From Botryococcus braunii (lineage: Eukaryota > Chlorophyta > Trebouxiophyceae), in contig KV908641.1 in assembly GCA_002005505.1 (NCBI GenBank), forward strand, positions 106,714-116,713: a stretch of 10,000 nt of DNA. The letters are read 5' to 3'. The position numbers were made by a program, and so were the translations under genes. The notes under the pieces were generated by a model, which saw only the letters and a list, made by a program, of their open reading frames with translations, did no database searches and was not told where the DNA came from. The first letter of the stretch is position 1, and the number at the start of each line of letters is the position of its first letter. Below, piece by piece: positions 1-8,765 of the stretch.

Positions 1-622
1 TGCTGGTGTAGGTAACTTCTTCACTTTTCTTGGGGTAGGCGACTGCGGTAGAGACTCATGTCTTACGGCTCTCGTATGGTGCTGCATTGGTTCCCTTCTG
101 GGAGACATTGCCCGTCGAATACTTGGAATTGGCTCATTGTTTCTGATGATTGCAATAATTTGGAATTTCCTTACTCGGACTCTGAAGGGCTGTGTGGATT
201 CGTAGTGGGCATAAATGCCTAACTTTCAACCTTGTTGTGCTCATGATCACGACTGTGAAGCAGCAGATTGTGGACCGGCTTGGTCATTGTATCAGCATAT
301 CAACACACAACTTGTGCGCCCTTCGTCTAGTGTCTGCGAGTATCCCTTCTTTGGTTCTCTTCCTACAATCGAACTTGCCCCTTGGTGAGACACATTTGCG
401 AGCGTAAGCCTAGTGGAGAGGGTCAATATCGCTTGCAAGAATCGCAGGAATTTTGTGTCATCTGACAAAACCTAATTCCTCTGTTCAGTGTTGCTGACAG
501 CACCTACCCTCTCCCTAAAGAGGTTGTGGTCCATTTATATGGAGTCCGAGGCATTTTGAGAAAGACAGCTATGTAATCATTTGCATTTTTAAGTCTGTGA
601 TGTATGGTGTGGTGCTTACTAT
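1..622 (+). other. probable intron of the PITH gene; no exon found
   Basis: This stretch precedes the first visible PITH exon. I looked for an exon ending in phase 0 with an IDL-like ending next to a donor and found none. The short open frames here have no recognisable motifs, so the missing first exon is probably left of the window. Confidence 0.6.
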
Positions 623-721
623 AGTCATTTGTTCTGCATCTAACATGCTTTCTACAGTCATTTGTTCTGCAGCTAACATGCTTACTACAGTCATTTGTTC
701 TGCAGTTAACCTGCCTCAATG
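623..721 (+). repeat. three tandem 33-bp copies spanning a splice acceptor
   Basis: The copies are 623-655, 656-688 and 689-721, each starting agtcatttgttctgca. Copy 3 contains the acceptor used for the PITH exon and the first 16 coding bases. Copy 2 also has an intact tgcag (AG at 671-672), whereas copy 1 has gcat and no acceptor. Confidence 0.9.
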
Positions 722-861
722 AAGCAGAGGTTGGAGCTGTAAAACGTGTCTTTCGTCCCTGGGGAGAACGGACAAATATGAGCATAAGTCCATTGGAGAG
801 CAATGATGATGATCCGGAGCTTCTTATCCACGTTCCTTTTGATGGGCATGTGAAGATCAAG
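706..861 (+). CDS. PITHD1: PITH exon a (52 codons, phase 0 at both ends)
   Basis: The acceptor is ttctgcag ending at 705 and the donor is AAG|gtgaga at 862. The exon encodes the conserved CLNEAE entry motif, the VFRPWGER segment and the acidic ESNDDDPELL stretch leading into the beta-strand IHVPF. No start codon is needed here, because family members have more N-terminal sequence. The acceptor is the third of three near-identical 33-bp tandem copies. Confidence 0.92.
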
Positions 862-2565
862 GTGAGATTTGCTGGCTGAAAAGCTGAATTACTCCAGTAG
901 GGGTGTGGTGCTTGAGAGGTAGCTGAGTGTCACCTGATCGCACCAGTGGTTGTGGATCATAGCTGAGGTTCTTACCAGTCTTCACATTTTGTCTCGAGGC
1001 AATGTACTGTCCAGTGAGTTTTTTTCTTAAAAGCATTTGGCTCTTGTGGATCTTAGCAAGGCCATGCTGTTTTGTCCCTTTAAGGACATGTTCTGTGGCT
1101 GTCCACGTGGTTTCTTGCAATGCCCTTGAGCAACCTGAATGTGCTTATCAATCCATTGATAGCCAGCAGACCGTCTGTCCAAAATAATACTTTGTACCCT
1201 CCTGGTGAAATATGGCAAGAAGTTGTTGGAAAACGGTGAGCGTCTGCAGGCAATTTGCGTAATTGGAGGATCAGACAGAAGCGCTCCCAGCGAGCTCCGT
1301 GCATATGTCAACAGGGATGGCTTAGACTTTTCTACTGTAAATGAGCTGGCCCCCGTACAAAAGTGGGACTTGCAAGAGTCAGGAGGCGCACAGCTGGAGT
1401 ATCCCACGCAGTAAGATCCCCCATCCCCAGGCAGATCATAATATTCTTGATATTCTACTGCATCCAACCACCTTCCGTGATTTGTCGTGGTCAGTCACCT
1501 TATTACTAGCCCCTGTTAGATTTGTTTAGTAGGACTGGGGATGGCATTGAGCATGGAACGTGCACATATCAAAAGCAACTTGTTATTTCTAGTGTCGTTG
1601 ATGTTATCTTACACCTGCTCTTTAAGACTCTTACTGTCATATTGTGGCATCATGCCTGCAGAGGAATTTGCATTTTCTACCATGTTTCCAATATCACAAC
1701 AAAAAGGGAACAAGTCATAGATATGGAATTCATCAGCAAGTAGAGTTGAGTAGAAATTGCTGATGGGGTTTGCTCTGTGGTAACGCCTTCAAAGTATGAC
1801 TATCTCCCAAACGCCTGTTTGCGTGTGCAGGGTCGCCAAGTTCAGTGGCGTTCACTGCGTGGACCTTCACTTTCCATGCAATTTTGGGGCAGATTCTACC
1901 AAAATCCACTTCATTGGTTTCAAGGGAGAGCATACGCAGGTGCGTTTAAATATGATATTGCGAACAGCGGAACCTTATACGTAGTCAAGTAGTTAGCAAG
2001 CTTGTTTGAAGGTCTCGCCCTTGCCCTCGGGCAGTCTTTCGGTTGGCATCTGAATGACTGTCGTTGTGCAATGCTACGACATGTGAAAATATTGGTGGAG
2101 GGTGGGGAGTGGAGGATTGTACATTAGAGAAAGGGGAAGGACGCAAAGGACTGAAGTGTGGCATGGACAGCAGTCCAGAACGATGTCCTAATTAGAGTTA
2201 TATCTGTTGGTAATTGCCTGGCATGCTCAAGGGCTCAAGAGACAGCAGCTGGCGCTGCTAGAAGTGACTTTTTAGCCTCAAGTATGCTTTTGTGAGTTGG
2301 ATGAGAGTTCAGTGACAGTCCAGTGAGCACTGCACATGGGGTTGCAGCACGTTGTGTTCAACTCTATTGCTTCATACCTGACATGTTTAACCAACTAAAT
2401 GGGCAGCAGGTCCTGACTGATTCAGGTTGCTGTTGTTGCTGCTGCTGCTGCTGTTGTTGTTGTTGCTGCTGCTGTTGTTGGTAGAGGATGTGTGTGTATG
2501 TGTGTGTGTGCGTGTGTGTGTGTGTGGGGGGGGGGGGGTGTGGGTGGGTGGGTGGGCGTGGGTGC

Positions 2566-2615
<50 letters not shown>

Positions 2616-2626
2616 GTGTGCGTGTG

Positions 2627-2680
<54 letters not shown>

Positions 2681-2850
2681 TGTGTTTCTCTTTGTGTTCG
2701 TGCTTGTGGGTGTGGGTGTGCGTGTGTAACTGTGTGTGGTCTCCCCCCCCACTTTCCCCCCTCTGTCCCCCCAGCCCCCCCCCCTCTCTCTCTCTCTCTG
2801 TGTGTGTGTGTGCGTGTGTGCGTGTGTGTGCGTGCCTGCCTGTGCCTGTG

Positions 2851-2901
<51 letters not shown>

Positions 2902-3312
2902 GTGTCTGTCTGTCCGTCTTCTGTCTGTCCTCTGTGTCTGTCTCTATTTGCACACGTGTTAGGGCTGTCTTCACAGACTCCTGCTAGAAGCTGATTTGGA
3001 AGAGAATCGTTTGTGATAGGTCCACTTTGTTCTTCCAAAGCAATGGGGCAGTTTGTAATGTCTTTGTTTTCTTTGCATACCAAAGTCCATGTTACTTGCC
3101 TATGATGGGCTGATGTAGCGGCGCTTAGATAGTGGTTACCCACACTGTGCCGTTGCTGGTGCCTGCTGTCATCTATGTTAAGCTTCGAAAAGTCACATGC
3201 GCCTGTGGGACAGGTGAGACGGGAGGCAGTAGTAACAACATATGAAGCGAAGCCTAATGTTGCCGATCACAAACTTCCCGGGATTACTATGGGTACACCT
3301 GAAATATTGTAG
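706..3312 (+). CDS. PITHD1: PITH-domain protein, PITHD1-like, 5'-partial, four exons visible
   Basis: Joining 706-861, 1250-1410, 1831-1939 and 3214-3312 gives 174 residues in one frame ending in TAG. Family hallmarks appear in order: CLNEA near the start, VFRPWGER, ESNDDDPELLIHVPF, a VKIK strand, SAPSELRAYVNRDGLDF, an LEYPTQ turn, then LHFPCNFGADSTKIHFIGFKGE and a C-terminal YEAKPNVADHK. PITH (DUF1000) is a jelly-roll beta-sandwich that fills this whole protein. In thioredoxin-like protein 1 it docks on the 26S proteasome, and stand-alone members such as human PITHD1 are also linked to proteasome function. A cytosolic or nuclear role is inferred from the family. Some 30 N-terminal residues, including the usual IDL-type segment before CLNEA, must lie in an exon left of the window. 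No thioredoxin CxxC domain is visible; one further upstream would make this TXNL1-like, but the NRDGLDF and YEAKPNxADHK motifs favour the PITHD1 branch. Introns are 388, 420 and 1274 bp. Confidence 0.93.
1250..1410 (+). CDS. PITHD1: PITH exon b (53 codons plus 2 nt)
   Basis: The acceptor is gcgtctgcag ending at 1249. The donor gtaag at 1411 splits a CAG codon after CA. The exon carries the central sandwich strands: AICVIGG, SAPSELRAYVNRDGLDF and an LEYPT turn. The NRDGLDF motif is a signature of the plant- and PITHD1-type members. Confidence 0.92.
1831..1939 (+). CDS. PITHD1: PITH exon c (1 nt plus 36 codons)
   Basis: The acceptor gcgtgtgcag ends at 1830. The first base completes the split CAG codon, which confirms the junction. 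The exon encodes FSGVHCVDLHFP, then NFGADSTKIHFIGFKGE, the most conserved block of the domain. The donor is CAG|gtgcgt at 1940, in phase 0. Confidence 0.92.
2542..2556 (+). other. predicted G-quadruplex motif, single-T loops
   Basis: Four GGG runs at 2542-2544, 2546-2548, 2550-2552 and 2554-2556 are each separated by one T. This arrangement is known to form very stable quadruplexes, and it is on the transcribed-RNA sense strand. Confidence 0.6.
2743..2784 (-). other. C-run cluster, quadruplex or i-motif potential on the - strand
   Basis: Four C runs of 8, 6, 6 and 10 bases (2743-2750, 2756-2761, 2767-2772, 2775-2784) have spacers of 5, 5 and 2 bases. The opposite strand therefore meets the G-quadruplex pattern. 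Confidence 0.5.
3214..3312 (+). CDS. PITHD1: PITH terminal exon (32 codons plus stop)
   Basis: After a 1274-bp intron, the acceptor gtgggacag ends at 3213. The exon reads VRREAVVTTYEAKPNVADHK and then a 12-residue tail to TAG. The RREAVVxxYEAxPNxADHK pattern is the family's C-terminal strand, so this exon belongs to the gene despite its distance. Its first bases, GTGAGA directly after CAG, also look like a splice donor. Confidence 0.9.
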   Translation: MRREAVVTTYEAKPNVADHKLPGITMGTPEIL

Positions 3313-3352
3313 AAGAACTCGACGCGTTTAATGGTGATTGTAGAAGGCAATT

Positions 3353-3357
3353 TGTAA
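3353..3357 (+). promoter_or_regulatory. possible polyadenylation signal TGTAA
   Basis: TGTAA lies 41 bp after the PITH stop; a second copy is at 3538-3542. TGTAA is the usual polyadenylation pentamer in green algae, but the lineage is inferred and a pentamer is easily found by chance. Confidence 0.25.
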
Positions 3358-3469
3358 TTTCGAGTCTGTGTGCTTGTTTCTGTTCTTATTCGGCAGGTGT
3401 TCCGCTGGGTGTTTAGGATCATAATACCCAAATTGATTGGTATCTTCCGTCAGGACAGGCGACCAATAT

Positions 3470-3500
3470 TGCCCTGGAATCATTAATGATGTCCAGGGCA
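3470..3500. repeat. 31-bp near-perfect palindrome
   Basis: Arms tgccctgga and tccagggca flank a palindromic core, atcattaatgat, with one extra G. It lies about 160 bp past the PITH stop. Function is unknown. Confidence 0.75.
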
Positions 3501-3546
3501 TTTTATTCTTTTCCTTGTTAAAAGCGGCAGGCATTCTTGTAACGGG

Positions 3547-3609
3547 AAATTTAGTCTAACAGAAATTTAGTCTAAATTTAGAAGGGTTAGACTAAATTTA
3601 GTCTAACAG
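3547..3609. repeat. clustered AAATTTAGTCTAA direct and inverted repeats
   Basis: Direct copies of aaatttagtctaa start at 3547, 3563 and 3594, and one inverted copy covers 3587-3599. The first and last copies share 16 identical bases (aaatttagtctaacag). The inverted copy and the last copy together make a perfect 22-bp palindrome at 3586-3607, and tctaaatttaga at 3571-3582 is a further 12-bp palindrome. Confidence 0.9.
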
Positions 3610-4256
3610 TATATCTGTAGATTCTTTGAAGTGAGGTATCCTGTGGAATCGGCATTTGTTTCCTTGCACGTGGGTCATGCATGCATGTCCATGATCATGA
3701 AACGCTTTCAGAAGAATGAAGTGGTCTAAGCTGTCCGGCTTGAACATTTGCTTTTAGAGCTTGTTAGCTATTGCACTGGCATATATCGTATCAACAAAAT
3801 TCTTGTGCAATGAACAAGTTCAATCAGACGTCTTTCCTTCCAACCTTCAAAAGCAGGGACATGATTCTTGAGCCGATTCAAAGTATAGTACCAGTGCATT
3901 TAGCTGGATGCTTTGTCTGATAACGAGCAGGGTAACGCGTGAATAAGGGGTGTGCCAAGATAATGTAACAGACTATATAGTCTCTTACATACATATACCA
4001 GTAGCGGCATACCGATATGCAAACTGTGGTGTACTGCGGCGCATTTCAAAGATGCCTTTCAAGCGGTGGACATGCGTCTCGTTTTCTCTTACCTTACTAT
4101 ATATGCTCCAGCCATATCTATATGTACTTAAAGGAAAAAATGAAGCTTTCTAGATATTGTCGTTTTCCCTCAAACTATGCGGTACATAGATGTGGCTGGA
4201 ACATGTATGTGGGGATGAAGGATTCGAGACGCATCTCCACTGCTGTCATCCATGAG
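3610..4256. other. no gene recognised
   Basis: Only short unconvincing open frames occur on either strand. Short tgcatgcatg-type palindromes are present near 3678. Nothing else is supported. Confidence 0.5.
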
Positions 4257-4436
4257 TCATAATCGAAAGTCATATATGATTATTTTGGATCGAGTCGGGA
4301 GTGGATCCATCCAGATGCCTCGTTTGTACAAGTAGCGACACTGCAGTGTATTGTGGCCCTCATCATTCCAGGCGGTTTCATCAGGCACGTCCTCTTGGCC
4401 TATGATGTATAGCCCAGCATTGGACATGTCAGCAAC
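4257..4436 (-). CDS. possible terminal exon of an unknown - strand gene
   Basis: On the - strand an acceptor-like tattagcag ends at 4437, with in-frame stops just upstream. It is followed by 59 open codons to a TGA at 4257-4259. The translation begins VADMSNAGLYIIGQEDVPDE and later has LQCRYLYKRG and a basic-hydrophobic end. I recognise no family. The + strand is also open across most of the stretch, and 59 codons is not significant by length, so the case rests on the acceptor and the protein-like composition. Confidence 0.22.
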   Translation of the reverse strand, partial: VADMSNAGLYIIGQEDVPDETAWNDEGHNTLQCRYLYKRGIWMDPLPTRSKIIIYDFRL

Positions 4437-4440
4437 CTGC

Positions 4441-4615
4441 TAATACTACCCAGTCACAGGCTGGCAAGCACTACAGTATAGTGGACCATCACTAGTACTA
4501 GTAGTACTACCCATTCACAGGCTAGCTAGCACTACAGTACTATTACGCGTATACTACGTATCCACACGCTGCACTGTCACTATATGACTAGTACTACCTA
4601 TTCATTCGCTAAAGC
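4441..4615 (+). repeat. degenerate tandem repeat with TAGTACTACC core
   Basis: A unit of the form tartactaccca-tcacaggct-gc-agcactacagta occurs at about 4441-4480 and 4502-4542, and a shorter, more diverged copy at 4589-4615. The first two copies are offset by 61 bp. Palindromic actagt and gctagc elements lie among them. Confidence 0.65.
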
Positions 4616-5968
4616 TTTGCAATTATCCAGATCCAAATTTTTAAGCGATGCATATACTATCCCCGAACCACGTATGTAAGACATGCATTACATACATGCT
4701 GGTGCGTGGAAGATTCCTGCCTTAAGCCAGGGGCCATATGGCACGTGCATGCATATGCATGTTGGTACGCGGTTAGCCAGCTGGACCTGCAGGGGTCATC
4801 ATGTGCCCATACAGGACATGCACATGTCCAAGATGCTGGACGACGCATCAATTGTATGATTGACAAAGACCGCTAGTGTGTGGGGGGGGGGGGAGAAGTG
4901 GAAAGACAACAGTCATGTTCACGTCAACACGAAGATAAAATCAACAAGAATGAGGAAATATCGGCGAACAACCATGCGGCAACACATAGGCGGCTCATTG
5001 AAAGTGCGACTCCATGCGCAGTAGTGCTTGTCCTATGCTCTTTCCTTCTAGACTTCTGACCTCCATGGCTAAGCTGGCTCCTCTATGTACGTGCTCCCAT
5101 AAATGCATGGAATGCATGTCATGGACCTTAGCGTTCGAACCAGAACAAATCCTCCATGCAACACATTTATTGTTGGCCTCGTATACATCGCGGCAATATA
5201 GGAAGTATCTTGCACTAATAAATGGAAAGTGAAGCAGCTCTGAAATATCCTTCGCATTTTCCGTGCAATTACGGCCCGGTTACCAACATGCATGCGTTTA
5301 CCAATATGCATATGCGGTTAACAGGTTTTTGTAAGAACCGGTTAACTATAGTTAGAAGCCGTTGTTGGAGCCGCTGCAGTCCAAGGCATCTAAATGCCAC
5401 TCCCCACTGTGTTAGAAGAACGTGCACACATAGGCATGCCTGGAAGGCCATGGTACTGTGTGTTATTGATGCAAATAGAAAGTCAACATTCTCTCGACAA
5501 CGCCGACCAGGCCTTGTCAGTTTGGCTTATCTGACCATGGTTCAAACATGAGTCATTCAGCGCTTTGGGTGCCGCCTTTGGGTTTTGGACGGCGTTGCGC
5601 GTTTTGGACGCGTCAGCGTGACTGGTCCGGACCTTCCCATGGGTCCCTACCGCCAGTACTGCGTGCGCTCTATTCATCTTCTTGTTTGCTTCCTTTTTCT
5701 CTTCCATTATGGTTAGCCGCCTTGCATTGCCTTGCTTTTTAGTTGTAATAGGCTTTCGTTGGCTTATGTGGCAGGTTGTCGCGGTCTCCATATGAGTTCT
5801 GTTTAGGTGTTTGGTTGTTTAAAGTTATGGCCTAGGATTCCGTGTAGCTTACACGGACAGGTTCAGGGGAGATCCCATGTTTTTTCCACTGAGCTGACGC
5901 AGGTACATATACATCCGTACGTACCAAGCGGGATCCCAGCCCGTGCTAACGTGTCTGCCCTGCGGAAG
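4616..5968. other. no gene recognised
   Basis: The stretch is rich in tgcatgcat-like words (around 4684-4760 and 5288-5316). It has a run of 12 G at 4882-4893 and a small palindrome taactatagtta at 5343-5354. A lysine-rich - strand open frame at 5483-5791 and a leucine/proline-rich + strand frame at 5548-5742 oppose each other, and neither has a recognisable domain. The 5570-5650 segment is visibly more CpG-rich than its surroundings. Confidence 0.45.
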
Positions 5969-6106
5969 TGTCTTATCTTTTGTTGTGATTCACACTTTTA
6001 TCTTGCCTGTGGCCTCCCTTGACAGCACATCCCAATTGGCACAAAGGAGGCCACATGCCATGGCACCGCAGGCAAGATAACAGTGTCATTCACAACAAAT
6101 GATACA
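5969..6106. repeat. imperfect inverted repeat, MITE-like or small-RNA hairpin
   Basis: The left arm 5969-6020 pairs with the right arm 6043-6106 around a 22-bp loop. Matching blocks include tttgttgtga, ttatcttgcc and tgtggcctcc. The right arm carries a 15-bp insertion (tgccatggcaccgca) that the left arm lacks, so the copies diverged after formation. Weaker similarity continues for some 20 bp outside both arms. There is no coding capacity and no clear flanking target-site duplication. Confidence 0.7.
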
Positions 6107-6231
6107 CAGATGGTAAGGCGATACATGTGGACACATGCATGCCTATGGATATGATAGGGCTCTGGGTATGCTATGGCATATCATGTACGGTCTGGTACGA
6201 TTATCTTCTTTCATGCTTTTCCAGTGTTTCA

Positions 6232-6682
6232 TCATGTGTCTCCATGGCCCCCGGCTTCCGCGTACCAGCACATCGAATCATGGGTACGATTGGGATATGC
6301 TCTTACATTAAAGACATCGCATGTGCAGCGGGCCTGTTTATCGCGACAGTCCCACCCAGGATGAAAGGTCGATGGCATGCTGCAATTTTCTATTCTAAAC
6401 CTTGAGACCACCTGAGTCAAGTGGCCATTGCAATCTCATCATCGACGCAACAGCGTTGGACCCTCTCAACCCACAACGCTAGCAATACAGAGTATACCAC
6501 AAAGTTGACGGTCCTCTATGGATCCATGGGCGTATTGAAACTCACCGGAAACGACTCCAACAGCAGTACTCATAGGCTCCCTGGGCCTGGTGTTTACCTA
6601 CGTCTCAAGAGCGCGTAACAAGCTAGAAGTCGGCTACGAGTAGTAACGTTAAGGCAAGACTGCCCAGGATCGTCTTCTTCAT
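6232..6682 (-). CDS. possible small Cys-rich secreted protein gene (weak)
   Basis: This is a hypothetical three-exon model on the - strand. Exon 1 (6638-6682) encodes MKKTILGSLALTLLL, which resembles a signal peptide. Exon 2 (6546-6580) encodes GAYEYCCWSRF between ccaggcccag and a strong donor gtgagt. Exon 3 (6232-6379) follows acceptor attgcag, and its first base completes the split codon. It has 48 codons with five Cys, including CTC, and ends in TGA. Phases agree across both junctions. Against the model: intron 1 is only 57 bp with a poor donor (gtagcc), the + strand is open over the same region, a strong internal donor (gtaaga) sits inside exon 3, and no family is recognised. Confidence 0.18.
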
Positions 6683-6741
6683 GATGGAGGACGTCTTGCA
6701 AGTAGCCAAATGGGAACGCGGTCTCCTGCAAGAATGCGAGG

Positions 6742-6779
6742 TGCAAGGTGGGGCGGGGAAGGAGGGGCCCCACCTTGCA
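6742..6779. repeat. perfect 13-bp stem, 12-base loop
   Basis: tgcaaggtggggc at 6742-6754 is the exact reverse complement of 6767-6779, separated by a G-rich loop. It lies 60 bp upstream of the ATG of the weak - strand Cys-rich gene model. A promoter, terminator or chance origin cannot be told apart. Confidence 0.7.
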
Positions 6780-6799
6780 ACATGATGGGTCACTTTTGG

Positions 6800-8765
6800 G
6801 TACACAACAGCAATAGAAACAAGTGCAGATATCCTATGGGTTGCATGTAGCCGGCTAAACAGGCAACGCAAACCAAACCGCCGAAACCCAGTGAGACCCA
6901 CCTTGAAGCCTACTGAATGCATCACAATCCAACAGAACCCTAAAAGATTCCACGAAGTTAATACCGCGAAGCCATGCATCCAAAACGAACACACAACTAT
7001 GGGCGAACCGTGCAAACTAGGACTGATCACACTCCACCGTCTTGATGAATTAAGCCCGCTCCGCCGATCCCTCTCGCCAAACGACAGACGTTGTAAAAGG
7101 TAGTATTTAATAAATATGCCACACATCTGCATACTTTTCACTTCCACTTAATTCCGAACGGACCAGCAGGTAGCTGCCGTACAAACTCGCCGTACTGTCA
7201 CGTTGCGTGACCCGCGAAATCAAAAACAGACAGTGCGGTTCCGTTCAGTGCAATGCAGGAGCCACAAGACACAAACAAAAACTCTAAAGATAGAGAGCGT
7301 GGATACTTGTGGATGGATTTCTACTCCATCCTTTACCGTTTGGGTGACGACGTTGGGGCTTGCCAACGGCTACTTTTTTGAACCTGGTGTGTTTTTTTCC
7401 ATTCGTCAGAGACCCGAATTGTGCGTCTGAAATTGTAATAAGCTGGGAATGGGCTTCTGCAGGCTTACCTTCAGAACCACCTTAGTTTGTCCAACTAAAC
7501 TGGGGCCCTGTGGCATCTAGCGCCACAATGCTGCTCTGTAACGGGAAAGTCCTTCCCAAACTTATTGCAAATGACATGTTGGGTGAAAGATTTGCCCAAA
7601 TACTGTAAGTCAACCCAAAACAATTTTCAATTAGTATGTGAGCAGGGTGCATTGTAGTTCCACAAACTGCATGCTTGCATTTCATAGCTTGAGAGCGCAC
7701 TTGCAGCAAAACAGCGGTTGTCCTCAATTCACAAATGGGGGAATAATTTCTAAGCTCTAGATTACATTCAGATTTCTGTTTCGAACTTGAGGGTGGGGGG
7801 TTCCTCACCTCTGTGAATGACACTTGCCTTACTAAAGTCATCAAGACGTTCTTGCCTTTCTGCAATTTCATCTTCCATAGAAATCGACACGGGTTGTTTA
7901 CTTATAGTTCCGCACAGGCCTCTCCAAGGCAGAACAATTTTTTATTTCCTGCGCCAACACAGCCTAGAGAAGGGAGCCTAACGAAGTTCTAAGATTCTTC
8001 TGTCAAGCGAGAATACAGATGTGTGAGGTTCCTATTGGCATGGCATTCAGTCCCTCCACGGCATGATGCTCCCCGCATAAGGTGCATGCTTATCCCTACT
8101 TGTCTGACATGTTGATCTCAACCGCCTCAAGAGCTTTGAAGATATTGGTACCAGCGGTCCTTATCATCAATTTTCCGACAGGGGCTACCTGCTGAACTTT
8201 TTATTCCACATGTGTACACTTCCCTAGGCCTGTTGGACTAAGATGAGGTGCTTTGAAGTCCTAAGGCTCCCTTAAAAGGGGGGGGGGGGGGAGTATTGCC
8301 ACCTGCATGCCTTTATTTTTCTTTTCCCCTCACTCTCAAACCCAACTCTGCATCACCCCTATTGGTATGTGGAGTGTTATTTTCTCCTTCATGCTTCCTG
8401 GTCTGCTAGCACTGGTCAAACTCTCCCCAGCCCCACATACCCTTTCTGTCATTTTCAATGCCTGCACTTCACCCACTCGCACATGCACCACTTAAGTTCA
8501 TAAGGCTCAGGCGAAAAGCCTGCAGCAGAGTTAACTATTAGAGAAGCGGTGTACCTCTTGGATGTTTATACATGCACATATGTACGTACAGCGCGTCGCA
8601 ATAAATATAACTGGTAGTAATTTGTCAACTATTTAATTATGTTCGTACTGCAGCACATTGCACATGTGCCTGGATGTTTGCTTGCACCAGAGCATGAGTT
8701 ATGCTACAGCATGAGTGGTAGGGGCAGCAGGCCCAGATTGTTGCCTGTACCTTATATGTGCTGTG

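Larger units (their letters stand above)
2427..2945 (+). repeat. compound microsatellite: YTG, TG, G-run, CT, TG
   Basis: It begins with 18 YTG units (2427-2480). There follow interrupted TG tracts, a run of 13 G (2526-2538), a GGGT-repeat patch, further long TG tracts, a C-rich and CT patch (2743-2799), and more TG fading out near 2945. All of it lies in the PITH intron, so poly-Val/Cys or poly-His/Thr translations of it are not proteins. Confidence 0.95.
1940..3213 (+). other. last intron of the PITH gene, rich in simple repeats
   Basis: The donor gtgcgt at 1940 and the acceptor ag at 3212-3213 join exons c and terminal in phase. Apart from the microsatellite block, nothing coding is seen. 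At 1274 bp it is about three times longer than the two other complete introns, and the microsatellite explains roughly 520 bp of that. Confidence 0.88.

Noticed and set aside
380..386. gtgaga donor after a segment that can read IELAP, considered as the missing PITH exon 1
   Set aside because: The phase does not match the phase-0 start of exon a, and the sequence lacks the family's N-terminal motif.
2364..3143. 259-residue - strand open frame rich in His, Thr and Gln, and overlapping Cys/Val frames on the + strand
   Set aside because: These are translations of the TG and YTG microsatellite inside an intron whose flanking exons join cleanly. They are not proteins.
3328..3534. - strand frame overlapping the PITH 3' flank (68 residues)
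   Set aside because: It has acceptable composition but spans a perfect palindrome and the probable 3' UTR, with no homology recognised.
5128..5160. gttcgaacc resembling a tRNA T-loop
   Set aside because: No acceptor, anticodon or D-arm can be folded around it.
6103..6618. + strand frame interrupted by a single TGA at 6403-6405, suggesting a pseudogene or recoding
   Set aside because: The two open parts (100 and 70 codons) are within chance expectation, no family is recognised, and there is no sign of a selenocysteine or readthrough element.
6623..7147. 174-residue - strand open frame, the longest frame outside repeats
   Set aside because: No motif, uneven composition and no splice or start support. 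Several frames of 100 or more codons are expected by chance in 10 kb at this base composition. Only its last methionine, a signal-peptide-like start, was kept in a weak gene model.
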